A stretch of DNA of 12,730 bases from JBHENN01 sp046262015 (GTDB taxonomy: Bacteria; Actinomycetota; CADDZG01; WHSQ01), in NCBI GenBank assembly GCA_046262015.1, contig JBHENN010000072.1, positions 1 through 12,730 on the forward strand. The letters run 5' to 3'. This document shows positions 6,474-12,649 of this stretch, one piece after another. The translations under genes were made by a program, and so were the position numbers. The notes under the pieces were generated by a model. It was not told the DNA's origin. It saw nothing but the letters and a program-made list of their open reading frames with translations, and ran no database searches. Numbering within the stretch: the first letter of the stretch is position 1; each line of letters begins with the position of its first letter.

Positions 6474-7873
6474 CCTTCGACGGCGCGACCCGGATCCACC
6501 TGATCGGGATCGGGGGGGCAGGCATGTCGGCGATAGCGAAGGTGCTCCTCGAACGGGGCTGCGCCGTGTCCGGGTCCGACCTGAAGCCGAGCCGGGCGAT
6601 CGCGCGGCTCGAGGCCATGGGCGCGGGCATCACGATCGGGCACGACCCGGAGTCGATCGAGGGAGCCGACGTGGTGATCGCGTCGACCGCCATCCCGGCA
6701 ACCGATCCCGAGTTGGAGCGCGCTCGGGCGCTGGGTGTCCGGGTGATGGGCCGCGGTGAGGCCCTCGCTGAGGTCCTGGCGGGGGTGCCCTCGATCGTGG
6801 TCGCCGGCACGCACGGCAAGACCACCACGACCTCGATGATCACGTCGATCCTGCGCTCGGACGGGCGGGATCCCACGTACCTGATCGGCGGCGGCCTGAA
6901 CGACGCCGGCACGAACGCACGCGCCGGGCGGGAGGACATCGCGGTCGCAGAGTCCGACGAGAGCGACGGCTCGTTCCTGCTCCTGGACCCCTGGATAGGG
7001 GTGGTCACGAACGTCGAAGCAGAGCATCTCGAGCACTGGGGGAGCCTCGATCGCCTGGAGGAGGCGTTCGACCGGTTCGTGGCGGGCATCGTCCCCGGTG
7101 GTTGCGCGGTCCTCCCATGCGAGGACGAACGACGCGTGTCGGCCGCGCGCTCTGCGGGCCTCGGGGTCGTCACGTTCGGCACCGCCGGCGACGTCCGTGC
7201 GCGCTCGATCCACACCGCCGGGAGCGAGACATCGTTCTCGCTCGTTCACGACGGCTCCGAAGCGCCGGTGACCCTGCGCGTCCCGGGTCTTCACAACGTG
7301 GCCAATGCGCTGGCGGCCGCGGCCGCGTGCACGGCGGCGGGAGTGGGCCGGGACGCCGTCGCCGAGGGGCTGTGCGCCTATCGGGGCGTCGAGCGGAGGT
7401 TCCAGCTGCGCGGTCGACAGGATGGGGTCACGGTCATAGACGACTACGCGCACCACCCCACCGAGGTGAAGGCGACCCTGGCGGCGGCACGCGCCGGGGC
7501 GGGGTCGTCCGAGCGGGTGGTGGCCGTGTTCCAGCCCCACCGCTACTCCCGCACGGCTGCGCTCCATCACGAGTTCGGGGCCGCGTTCGGAGATGCTGAT
7601 CGGATCGTGATCACCGATGTCTATGGAGCCGGTGAGCAGGCGGTGCCCGGCGTGACCGGGAAGCTGATCGCCGACGCGGTGTCCACGAGCCTCCCGCGCC
7701 GGCCGCTCGCATACCTGCCGCACCGAAGCGAGCTGCTCGACTACCTCGAGGCAGCTGCGCGCGCGGGCGACGCGGTCCTGACCCTGGGTGCGGGAGACAT
7801 CAGCGCGGTGGGGGACGAGCTCCTCGAGCGGCTGGCGCGCCGTTCGGCGCGCGCCGGCGAGACGCGTAGGTGA
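6470..7873 (+). CDS. murC: UDP-N-acetylmuramate--L-alanine ligase MurC
   Basis: A cytoplasmic ATP-dependent ligase that adds L-Ala to UDP-MurNAc, the first amino acid of the stem. It has 467 residues. The N-terminal UDP-MurNAc domain has IGIGGAGMS (12-20) and GSDLKPS (35-41). The P-loop is the MurC-type GTHGKTTTT (113-121), with His where MurD and MurE have Asn. ESDESDGSF (161-169), NVEAEHLEHW (181-190) and GLHNVANALAA (273-283) follow. The C-terminal domain shows GVERRFQ (306-312), DDYAHHPTE (324-332), FQPHRYSR (354-361) and TLGAGD (438-443). The GTG start shares GTGA with the murG stop and is preceded by CGGGAAG at a 7-base spacing. Unlike MurD in the same operon, it keeps the complete G-x-H-N-x-x-N loop. 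Confidence 0.97.
   Translation: MTFDGATRIHLIGIGGAGMSAIAKVLLERGCAVSGSDLKPSRAIARLEAMGAGITIGHDPESIEGADVVIASTAIPATDPELERARALGVRVMGRGEALAEVLAGVPSIVVAGTHGKTTTTSMITSILRSDGRDPTYLIGGGLNDAGTNARAGREDIAVAESDESDGSFLLLDPWIGVVTNVEAEHLEHWGSLDRLEEAFDRFVAGIVPGGCAVLPCEDERRVSAARSAGLGVVTFGTAGDVRARSIHTAGSETSFSLVHDGSEAPVTLRVPGLHNVANALAAAAACTAAGVGRDAVAEGLCAYRGVERRFQLRGRQDGVTVIDDYAHHPTEVKATLAAARAGAGSSERVVAVFQPHRYSRTAALHHEFGAAFGDADRIVITDVYGAGEQAVPGVTGKLIADAVSTSLPRRPLAYLPHRSELLDYLEAAARAGDAVLTLGAGDISAVGDELLERLARRSARAGETRR
7835..7852 (+). other. Hairpin at the murC end, before the murB start
   Basis: GCGCGCCG (7835-7842) and CGGCGCGC (7845-7852) are perfect complements around TT. In RNA this gives a 7-bp all-GC stem with a GUUC loop. 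It ends 17 bases before GTG 7870, inside the Arg/Ala tail codons of MurC. No U-run follows, so it is not an intrinsic terminator by the usual rule. Confidence 0.36.
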
Positions 7874-8856
7874 ACGCGGTGGAGCCCCGGACCGACCTCG
7901 CCGAGGTCACGCGCACGCTCCGAGAGCGCGGCTTCCGCGGCCGGGCCGAGACCGACCACCCTCTCGCTCCGCTCACGACCTATCGCCTCGGCGGGCCTGC
8001 ATCCCTCTACCTCGAGCCGCTCGACGCCGGGGACCTGGAGCTTCTCGCCGGCGCGGCCGAGAGCCTCTCCGGTCTGGAGGTGCTTGTCCTGGGCCGGGGC
8101 TCGAACCTGGTCGTTTCCGACGACGGCTGGCCCGGGCTGGTCGTGCGCATGGGACCGGGGTTCGCGTGGGCGGGCCCGGACGGTCCCTCCGGGCTCCGTG
8201 CGGGTGGTGCCCTCGCGCTGCCTCAGCTGGCCAACAGCGCGGCGCGCCGAGGGTTGGCCGGGGTCGAGTTCATGGTGTCCATCCCGGGGTCACTGGGCGG
8301 CGGGGTCCGGATGAACGCCGGTGCGCACGGCGGTGCGATCTCGGACCACCTCGCCTCCGCGACGCTGTTCCACCTCGATACCTTCGAGCTCGAGACCCGC
8401 CCTGCCGCGGGGCTCGGCCTCGGCTACCGGACCTCGAACCTCACCGAGCGACACCTCGTGGTGGATGCGGCCTTCGATCTGGTCGCGGACGACCCCGCCG
8501 CGATCCGCTCGAGGATGGACGACTACCGCCGCCACCGCGCCGCGACCCAACCCGGCGCCCTGCAGAACGCCGGGAGCGTGTTCAAGAACCCCGAGGGCGA
8601 TCACGCTGGGAGGCTCGTCGTAGAGGCCGGCCTCAAGGGCGCCCGCTGCGGGGGGGTGGCGGTGTCCTCGCTCCATGCGAACTTCTTCGTCGCCGGTGAG
8701 GGCGCCCGGGCCCAGGACGTCTACGACCTCGTCCACCTCGTCCGGTCCGAAGTACAGAGACGCTCCGGCGTGAGCCTGACGCCCGAGGTCAGGTTCGTCG
8801 GCTCCTTCCATCCCGCCGGGCGACCGCGCACCGAGGAGGTGGCCGGAGATGGCTAG
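7870..8856 (+). CDS. murB: UDP-N-acetylenolpyruvoylglucosamine reductase MurB
   Basis: A cytoplasmic FAD enzyme that uses NADPH to reduce UDP-GlcNAc-enolpyruvate to UDP-MurNAc, the substrate of MurC encoded just upstream. It has 328 residues. The FAD-binding domain shows TTYRLGGPA (36-44), LGRGSNLVVSDDG (74-86) and the long motif from GVEFMVSIPGSLGGG into MNAGAHGG (131-155). The substrate domain has YRTSNL (186-191), NAGSVFKNP (233-241, with S236 as likely proton donor), AGLKGARCGG (253-262), HANFFV (269-274) and TPEVRFVG (304-311, with E306 as likely catalytic Glu). The GTG start shares GTGA with the murC stop and lacks a strong Shine-Dalgarno site. murB next to murC rather than elsewhere is common in several Gram-positive lineages. 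Confidence 0.96.
   Translation: MNAVEPRTDLAEVTRTLRERGFRGRAETDHPLAPLTTYRLGGPASLYLEPLDAGDLELLAGAAESLSGLEVLVLGRGSNLVVSDDGWPGLVVRMGPGFAWAGPDGPSGLRAGGALALPQLANSAARRGLAGVEFMVSIPGSLGGGVRMNAGAHGGAISDHLASATLFHLDTFELETRPAAGLGLGYRTSNLTERHLVVDAAFDLVADDPAAIRSRMDDYRRHRAATQPGALQNAGSVFKNPEGDHAGRLVVEAGLKGARCGGVAVSSLHANFFVAGEGARAQDVYDLVHLVRSEVQRRSGVSLTPEVRFVGSFHPAGRPRTEEVAGDG
8834..8839 (+). promoter_or_regulatory. Consensus Shine-Dalgarno site for ftsQ
   Basis: AGGAGG, inside the murB coding end, lies 9 bases before ATG 8849. It fixes that codon as the ftsQ start and implies independent ribosome loading despite the overlap with murB. Confidence 0.7.
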
Positions 8857-9727
8857 CGCTCGTCGTTCCGGGGGCGCGCCCTCGGTCGGGAAGGGGAGCG
8901 AGCGCGTGGCAACCGATCCACGCATCCGCCGCCGGCGCGCCTCGATCGCCCGCTCGCGCAAGAGGTCGGTGATCTTGAAGCTCAGCGTTGTGGCCGCGCT
9001 CGTCGGGCTCGTGTGGGTGGTGTTGTGGTCGCCTCTGCTGCGGGTCTCCGACGTACGCGTCCTCGGGGCGCGGCACACCACGGCCGCGGAGATCGCACGC
9101 GTCGCCGACCTCGGTCCCGACCGGCACGTCCTACTGCTGTCGACCGATGAGGTAGCGCGCCGAGCCGAGACACTGCCGTGGGTCCGCACGGCCCGCGTCG
9201 ATCGGATGCTTCCGGGAACGGTGCGCGTCCGGATCGTCGAGCGACGGCCCGCGGTAGTCCTGTCCTTGGGGGCGGCGCGCTGGACGTTGGACGCAGGAGG
9301 ACACGTGCTGACCGCGGGGGCACGCGGGGATGACCTGCCGGTGGTGGCAGGCGTCGAGGTTGCCGGCGCGCAACCGGGGGAGCAGGTCGATTCGGCCGAG
9401 GTCCTCGCGGCGCTCGAGGCGTTGAGCGCGATGCCGCGCGGGCTGCGCGCGCGCGTTGATGGCGTCTTCGCCGCCAGCGTCGAGCGGATCACGTTCTCGA
9501 TGGCGGACGGTCTGCAGGTCCGCTTCGGAGCGGCCGAGCAGCTGCGAGCCAAGTACGAGGTCCTGCGCGCGGTGCTGGCGCGCCTGGGGGAGGAAGGCCG
9601 GACCGTCGGCTACGTCGACGTCCGGGTCCCGAGAAGTCCGGCCGTCGGCCCCGCCGCGTCGGCACGTGCGTCCGAGGCCCCCCCGGCGGGCGAGCCCCGC
9701 AGCACGCCCTCGCCCGCGGCTCGCTAG
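8849..9727 (+). CDS. ftsQ: Cell division protein FtsQ/DivIB
   Basis: A single-pass membrane protein of the divisome that links the early ring to FtsW/FtsI. It has 292 residues in the expected order. A basic cytoplasmic tail (1-40, RIRRRRASIARSRKRS at 25-40) precedes one membrane segment (about 41-60, VILKLSVVAALVGLVWVVLW). A POTRA domain follows (about 63-132: VSDVRVLGARHTTAAEI, then LPWVRTARVDRMLPGTVRVRIVERRP). The FtsQ beta domain (about 135-260) ends with AKYEVLRAVLARL and VGYVDVRVPRSPAVGP. The last 30 residues are an Ala/Pro/Ser-rich tail that looks disordered. It overlaps murB by 8 bases. No ftsA follows. FtsQ is weakly conserved, so the call rests on architecture and position as well as motifs. 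Confidence 0.93.
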   Translation: MASARRSGGAPSVGKGSERVATDPRIRRRRASIARSRKRSVILKLSVVAALVGLVWVVLWSPLLRVSDVRVLGARHTTAAEIARVADLGPDRHVLLLSTDEVARRAETLPWVRTARVDRMLPGTVRVRIVERRPAVVLSLGAARWTLDAGGHVLTAGARGDDLPVVAGVEVAGAQPGEQVDSAEVLAALEALSAMPRGLRARVDGVFAASVERITFSMADGLQVRFGAAEQLRAKYEVLRAVLARLGEEGRTVGYVDVRVPRSPAVGPAASARASEAPPAGEPRSTPSPAAR

Positions 9728-9747
9728 CGCGCTCTTTTGTTCCGGCC

Positions 9748-9765
9748 GTCGGGCGCGTCGGGTGC
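9748..9765 (+). repeat. Tandem 9-mer upstream of the ftsZ promoter
   Basis: GTCGGGCGC (9748-9756) is followed directly by GTCGGGTGC (9757-9765), 8 of 9 bases identical. It lies 34 bases upstream of the -35 box. Such a pair could bind an activator or repressor, but short repeats like this also arise by chance in GC-rich DNA. Confidence 0.35.
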
Positions 9766-9771
9766 TCCCTC

Positions 9772-9783
9772 CGCCACGTGGCG
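9772..9783. promoter_or_regulatory. Perfect 12-bp palindrome upstream of the ftsZ -35
   Basis: CGCCACGTGGCG reads the same on both strands and ends 16 bases before the -35 box. With no spacer it suits a dimeric DNA-binding protein better than an RNA hairpin. It does not match an operator I can name. Confidence 0.4.
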
Positions 9784-9799
9784 CGCGCCGCCGCCGGGG

Positions 9800-9828
9800 T
9801 TGACTCTTCGCGCTCTTGTGGCTATATT
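9800..9828 (+). promoter_or_regulatory. Near-consensus sigma-70/SigA-type promoter for ftsZ
   Basis: The -35 box TTGACT (9800-9805) and the -10 box TATATT (9823-9828) are each one base from consensus and are separated by the ideal 17 bases. Transcription should start near 9834-9836, giving an ftsZ leader of about 140 bases. This is by far the best housekeeping promoter in the window and sits in an AT-rich patch of an otherwise GC-rich region. Confidence 0.82.
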
Positions 9829-9841
9829 GCTCAACCACTCG

Positions 9842-9876
9842 TACAGGTTTACATAACTATAAGCCTGTAGTACAGG
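9842..9876 (+). promoter_or_regulatory. TACAGG half-site cluster: candidate operator or leader switch for ftsZ
   Basis: Three copies of TACAGG occur: 9842-9847 (+), 9864-9869 (as CCTGTA) and 9871-9876 (+). The first two form a 10-bp inverted repeat, TACAGGTTTA (9842-9851) with TAAGCCTGTA (9860-9869), with one mismatch that is G-U in RNA and an 8-base loop. The last two form the perfect 6-1-6 palindrome CCTGTA-G-TACAGG. The cluster begins within about 10 bases of the predicted transcription start. As DNA it could bind a dimeric repressor; as RNA the two structures are mutually exclusive because both use 9864-9869. No known regulator is assigned. Confidence 0.55.
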
Positions 9877-9921
9877 GTGACAGCCGGGCACACCCCCTCT
9901 GACCTGCGCTAACGGGAACCT

Positions 9922-9944
9922 ACCGGCGACCGGGACCGGAACCG
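9922..9944 (+). repeat. ACCGG repeats in the ftsZ leader
   Basis: ACCGG occurs at 9922-9926, 9929-9933 and 9935-9939, then ACCG at 9941-9944, spaced 6-7 bases apart on the same strand. It lies in the untranslated leader, 20 to 55 bases before the Shine-Dalgarno site. It could be a protein- or RNA-binding tract or simple drift. Confidence 0.35.
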
Positions 9945-9964
9945 TGAAGCGTTGGTGGAGGGCA

Positions 9965-9972
9965 GAGAGGAG
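9965..9972 (+). promoter_or_regulatory. Shine-Dalgarno site for ftsZ
   Basis: GAGAGGAG, containing AGGAG at 9968-9972, lies 5 bases before ATG 9978. It fixes the start against the longer open frames that run across the leader. Confidence 0.75.
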
Positions 9973-9977
9973 CAGAC

Positions 9978-11105
9978 ATGGCCGCGGGACCGCAGAACTA
10001 TCTCGCCGTGATCAAGGTCGTCGGCATCGGCGGAGGCGGCGTCAACGCCGTCAACCGCATGATCGAGGTCGGCCTCAAAGGGGTCGAGTTCATCGCGATC
10101 AACACCGACGCCCAGGCTCTGCTGATGTCGGACGCGGACGTGAAGCTCGACATCGGGCGCGAGCTCACGAAGGGGCTCGGGGCGGGCGCCGACCCGGAGA
10201 TCGGACGAGGGGCGGCGGAGGAGCACCGCGCCGAGATCGAAGAGGTGCTGAAGGGCTCGGACATGGTCTTCATCACCGCCGGCAAAGGCGGGGGAACCGG
10301 GACCGGTGGCGCGCCCATCGTCGCCGAGATCGCCAAGGCAGCGGGCGCTCTGACGATCGGGGTCGTGACGCGTCCGTTCAAGTTCGAAGGGCGCCAGCGC
10401 GCGGTCAAGGCCGAGCAGGGGATCGAGAACCTCAAGGAGAAGGTCGACACGCTCATCGTCATCCCGAACGACCGCCTTCTGCAGGTGGGGGATGCGACGA
10501 CCTCGGTCCTCGAGGCGTTCCGCATGGCCGACGAGGTTCTGCTGCAGGGAGTGCAGGGCATCACCGATCTCATCACGACGCCCGGCCTCATCAACCTCGA
10601 CTTCGCCGACGTCAAAGCGATCATGACCGACGCGGGATCGTCCCTCATGGGCATCGGTCAGGCACGCGGCGAGAACCGCGCCGAAGATGCGGCACGCGCG
10701 GCGATCTCGTCTCCGCTCCTGGAAGCGTCCATCGAGGGTGCGCGCGGCGTCCTGCTGAACATCGCCGGTGGGTCGGACCTCGGTCTGTTCGAGGTAAACG
10801 AGGCAGCCAACATCATCTCCTCGGCGGCGCATCCCGATGCGAACATCATCTTCGGTGCGGTCGTCGACGACACCCTCGGCGACGAGGTCAGGGTGACCGT
10901 GATCGCGGCCGGCTTCGATCGTTGGGGCCAGCGCGACGCCGAGGATCTCGTGAAGCCCGACGAGGAGATCTTCTCGATCGGGTCGTCCGACGGCGACTTC
11001 GAGCCGCTGCTCGGCGAGGCGGCGGGATCGTCGCCGGCGCGCGAGCCGCTCGTCTTCGACGCCGAGGACGATCTCGACATCCCGTCGTTCTTGCGCAACG
11101 AGTAG
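9978..11105 (+). CDS. ftsZ: Cell division GTPase FtsZ
   Basis: The tubulin homologue that polymerises into the Z-ring at midcell and recruits the divisome. It has 375 residues. The N-terminal nucleotide-binding domain has VVGIGGGGVNAVNRM (14-28), NTDAQAL (42-48), the tubulin signature GGGTGTG (104-110) and RPFKFEGRQR (132-141). The T7 loop that completes the neighbour's GTPase site reads NLDFADVKAIM (206-216, with D209 and D211). The C-terminal domain runs to about 315. A short acidic linker (about 317-363) leads to the conserved tail DDLDIPSFLRNE (364-375), which binds partners such as SepF. No key residue is missing. The gene has its own promoter and a strong Shine-Dalgarno site, unlike the overlapped genes before it. 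No ftsA is present, so SepF, encoded downstream, is the probable membrane anchor. Confidence 0.98.
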   Translation: MAAGPQNYLAVIKVVGIGGGGVNAVNRMIEVGLKGVEFIAINTDAQALLMSDADVKLDIGRELTKGLGAGADPEIGRGAAEEHRAEIEEVLKGSDMVFITAGKGGGTGTGGAPIVAEIAKAAGALTIGVVTRPFKFEGRQRAVKAEQGIENLKEKVDTLIVIPNDRLLQVGDATTSVLEAFRMADEVLLQGVQGITDLITTPGLINLDFADVKAIMTDAGSSLMGIGQARGENRAEDAARAAISSPLLEASIEGARGVLLNIAGGSDLGLFEVNEAANIISSAAHPDANIIFGAVVDDTLGDEVRVTVIAAGFDRWGQRDAEDLVKPDEEIFSIGSSDGDFEPLLGEAAGSSPAREPLVFDAEDDLDIPSFLRNE

Positions 11106-11111
11106 CACGGT

Positions 11112-11128
11112 CCGCGCGGCGCGCGCGG
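11112..11128 (+). terminator. GC hairpin after ftsZ without a U-run; possible partial terminator
   Basis: CCGCGCG (11112-11118) pairs perfectly with CGCGCGG (11122-11128) around a GCG loop, starting 6 bases after the ftsZ stop. No T-tract follows, so it fails the classical intrinsic terminator pattern, although U-less hairpins at gene ends have been proposed in high-GC bacteria. It could separate ftsZ from pgeF or protect the ftsZ message end. Confidence 0.35.
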
Positions 11129-11133
11129 TGGGG

Positions 11134-11139
11134 CAGACT
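11134..11139 (+). promoter_or_regulatory. Possible -10 hexamer giving a leaderless pgeF transcript
   Basis: CAGACT keeps the key A and T of an AnnnT-type -10 and ends 6 bases before ATG 11146. No Shine-Dalgarno site precedes that ATG and no clear -35 is visible. The spacing matches that at sepF. Confidence 0.3.
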
Positions 11140-11145
11140 CGAGCG

Positions 11146-11919
11146 ATGAGGTTGGAGCCGTCTCTGGCGGAGGTGCAGCGCGCGGGGGTACCCCCCGTCC
11201 TGACCGACGAGCCTGCTCGCGCGCTCGGGCTGCTGGTCGCGTTCACCGGCCGGGAGGGAGGCGCGAGCCGGGGGCCGTACGCGTCGTTGAACCTCGCGGC
11301 GCGCGTGGGGGACGCCCCCGAGGCGGTCGCCGAGAACCGGCGCAGGGCGGCCGCGGCCGCCGGCTTCGACGGTTCGGCGCTCGCCCTGGCGCGCCAAGTG
11401 CACGGCACCGAGGCGCGGGCGGTCCCGCCCGGCACCGCCGGGGTCTTCGCCGAGGCGGACATCTTGACCGTCGCGGAGCGCGGCCCGGTGGCGGCCATCC
11501 TCACTGCCGACTGCGCTCCGGTCGTGGTGGCCGGGACGGACGCGCTCGCGGTCATCCATGCGGGATGGCGCGGGCTGGTGTCGGGCGTGATCGAGCAGGG
11601 GGTGGCCGAGGTGGGCCGGCCCCTCGCCGCGTGGGTGGGTCCCTCGATCCGGTCGTGCTGCTATGAGGTCGGTCCCGAGGTCGCGGAACGGTTCGACCGG
11701 CTCGAGCTCTCGTCCGGCGCGCCGGGAAGGGTCGATACCACGGCGGCGGCCACGACCCTCCTCGAGCGCAGCGGCGTGCCGCACGTCGCCGCGAGCGGGA
11801 GGTGCACCTACTGCGACGCGCGCTACTTCTCCTATCGTCGAGACGGGACCACCGGGCGCCAGGGGGTGTTCGCCGCGTGGGTGGGCGACCCGGGCTCGTT
11901 CGCCGAGGCGGCCGGATGA
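11146..11919 (+). CDS. pgeF: Peptidoglycan editing factor PgeF / YlmD (YfiH, DUF152 multicopper-like family)
   Basis: The family is known from E. coli YfiH/PgeF, which helps keep L-Ala at position 1 of the stem by removing misincorporated L-Ser precursors. Purine nucleoside-active relatives also exist, so the exact reaction here is inferred. From ATG 11146 the product has 257 residues. Motifs in order are AFTGREGGASRGPYASLNL (32-50), RQVHG (83-87), LTADCAPVVV (119-128), AVIHAGWRGL (135-144), GPSIRSCCYEVGPEV (165-179) and TYCDARYFSYRRDG (221-234). The metal-binding His and Cys positions (H86, C123, H138) are intact. GTG 11128 would add six residues but lies in a GC hairpin with no ribosome site. 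yggS overlaps by ATGA. This pair next to ftsZ and sepF is the ylmD-ylmE order of Gram-positive bacteria. Confidence 0.9.
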   Translation: MRLEPSLAEVQRAGVPPVLTDEPARALGLLVAFTGREGGASRGPYASLNLAARVGDAPEAVAENRRRAAAAAGFDGSALALARQVHGTEARAVPPGTAGVFAEADILTVAERGPVAAILTADCAPVVVAGTDALAVIHAGWRGLVSGVIEQGVAEVGRPLAAWVGPSIRSCCYEVGPEVAERFDRLELSSGAPGRVDTTAAATTLLERSGVPHVAASGRCTYCDARYFSYRRDGTTGRQGVFAAWVGDPGSFAEAAG

Positions 11920-12620
11920 CGCTGGCCGAGCGCTACGCCGTCGTCCGGGAGCGCATCCGACGTGCGGCGGAGCGCTCCGGGCGCTCTCCCGGCGAGGTCC
12001 GACTCGTCGCCGTGTCCAAGACGTTTCCGGCGGACGCGGTCGCGGCCGCGGCTCGCCTGGGCATCACCGACTTCGGGGAGAACCGCGCTCAGGAGCTGGT
12101 GGCGAAGGCCGGCGCGCTCGGCAAGGACCGCGCCCTCAACACGCGGCTCGTGTGGCACTTCGTCGGCCCGCTGCAGACCAACAAGATCCGCCACGTCGTG
12201 GGGCTAGCGGCTCTCGTCCACTCGGTCGACCGGCTCGAGGTAGCGGAGGGCATCGCCCGGCGCGCCCGGGCGCTCGGGCGCATGCAGGACGTTCTGATCG
12301 AGGTCAACGTCGGGCGCGAGCCCACCAAGCACGGGGTCGAACCCGCAGGGTTGGTGGAGCTGGCTCGGGCGGTGCACGACATCGACGGCCTCGCGCTGCG
12401 CGGGGTCATGGCGATCCCACCCGACTCGCCGGACGCGGAGGGTGCGCGGCGGTACTTCAAGGAGATGGCCGCGCTGCGGGACGAGCTGGCGGCGACGTGG
12501 CCGGGGGCCCGGGAGCTCTCGATCGGGATGTCACGCGACCTCGAGGTCGCCATCGAAGAAGGGGCCACGATCGTGCGTGTGGGCGAGGCCCTGTTCGGGC
12601 CGCGTCCCGCCTCCCGCTAA
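11916..12620 (+). CDS. yggS: YggS/YlmE/PLPBP-family pyridoxal-phosphate homeostasis protein
   Basis: A small single-domain PLP-binding protein resembling the N-terminal barrel of alanine racemase, without known catalytic activity, linked to vitamin B6 and amino-acid balance. In actinobacteria the gene beside sepF is called ylmE. It has 234 residues. VAVSKTFP (32-39) carries the PLP lysine K35. FGENRAQELVAK (53-64), WHFVGPLQTNK (80-90), IEVNVGREPTKHG (128-140), LRGVMAIPP (161-169) and LSIGMSRDLEVAIEEGAT (201-218) follow, and the C-terminus has the usual VRVGEALFG. The ATG shares ATGA with the pgeF stop, and GAGG (11905-11908) lies 7 bases upstream. An open extension to 11802 merely shadows pgeF. 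Confidence 0.93.
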   Translation: MTLAERYAVVRERIRRAAERSGRSPGEVRLVAVSKTFPADAVAAAARLGITDFGENRAQELVAKAGALGKDRALNTRLVWHFVGPLQTNKIRHVVGLAALVHSVDRLEVAEGIARRARALGRMQDVLIEVNVGREPTKHGVEPAGLVELARAVHDIDGLALRGVMAIPPDSPDAEGARRYFKEMAALRDELAATWPGARELSIGMSRDLEVAIEEGATIVRVGEALFGPRPASR

Positions 12621-12637
12621 AGCGGCCGTTCACGGGC

Positions 12638-12643
12638 TATCCT
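12638..12643 (+). promoter_or_regulatory. Possible -10 hexamer giving a leaderless sepF transcript
   Basis: TATCCT fits TAnnnT and ends exactly 6 bases before ATG 12650, so RNA could begin at the start codon. There is no Shine-Dalgarno site between the yggS stop and this ATG. The -35 region is not recognisable. Confidence 0.4.
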
Positions 12644-12649
12644 TCGGCC

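Larger units (their letters stand above)
9728..9977 (+). promoter_or_regulatory. ftsZ upstream control region (the only large intergenic gap)
   Basis: These 250 bases hold no credible gene. In order they show a tandem 9-mer (9748-9765), a 12-bp palindrome (9772-9783) and a near-consensus promoter (9800-9828). A cluster of TACAGG half-sites (9842-9876), a leader with repeated ACCGG (9922-9944) and a Shine-Dalgarno site (9965-9972) follow. The stretch from about 9815 to 9875 is strikingly AT-rich against the surrounding DNA. The gap separates ftsZ from the tightly overlapped mur operon, so ftsZ is likely expressed and controlled on its own. Confidence 0.85.

Noticed and set aside
545..6840. Repeated GT(N/H)GKTTTT coding segments as a DNA repeat
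   Set aside because: These are the P-loops of the paralogous Mur ligases MurE, MurD and MurC, not a mobile or structural repeat.
9722..9740. Intrinsic terminator after ftsQ (palindromic CGCTAGCG and AGCGCGCT followed by CTTTT)
   Set aside because: The palindromes leave no usable loop or stem longer than about 3-4 bp, and the T-run is only four bases.
9858..9863. Second -10 box (TATAAG) within the inverted repeat
   Set aside because: At a 16-18 base spacing there is no -35 resembling TTGACA. The 9800-9828 promoter is far stronger.
9864..9876. LexA/SOS box reading of CTGT-AGT-ACAG
   Set aside because: The E. coli-type box needs 8 bases between CTGT and ACAG and here there are 3. It also does not match the Gram-positive GAAC/GTTC type.
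11128..11145. GTG 11128 as the start of pgeF
   Set aside because: It lies at the foot of a GC hairpin with no Shine-Dalgarno site and adds six residues of no family relevance. ATG 11146 has a better context.
9909..11555. Long minus-strand open frame opposite ftsZ and pgeF
   Set aside because: Low-complexity composition and no recognisable motif. It lies opposite highly conserved FtsZ codons.
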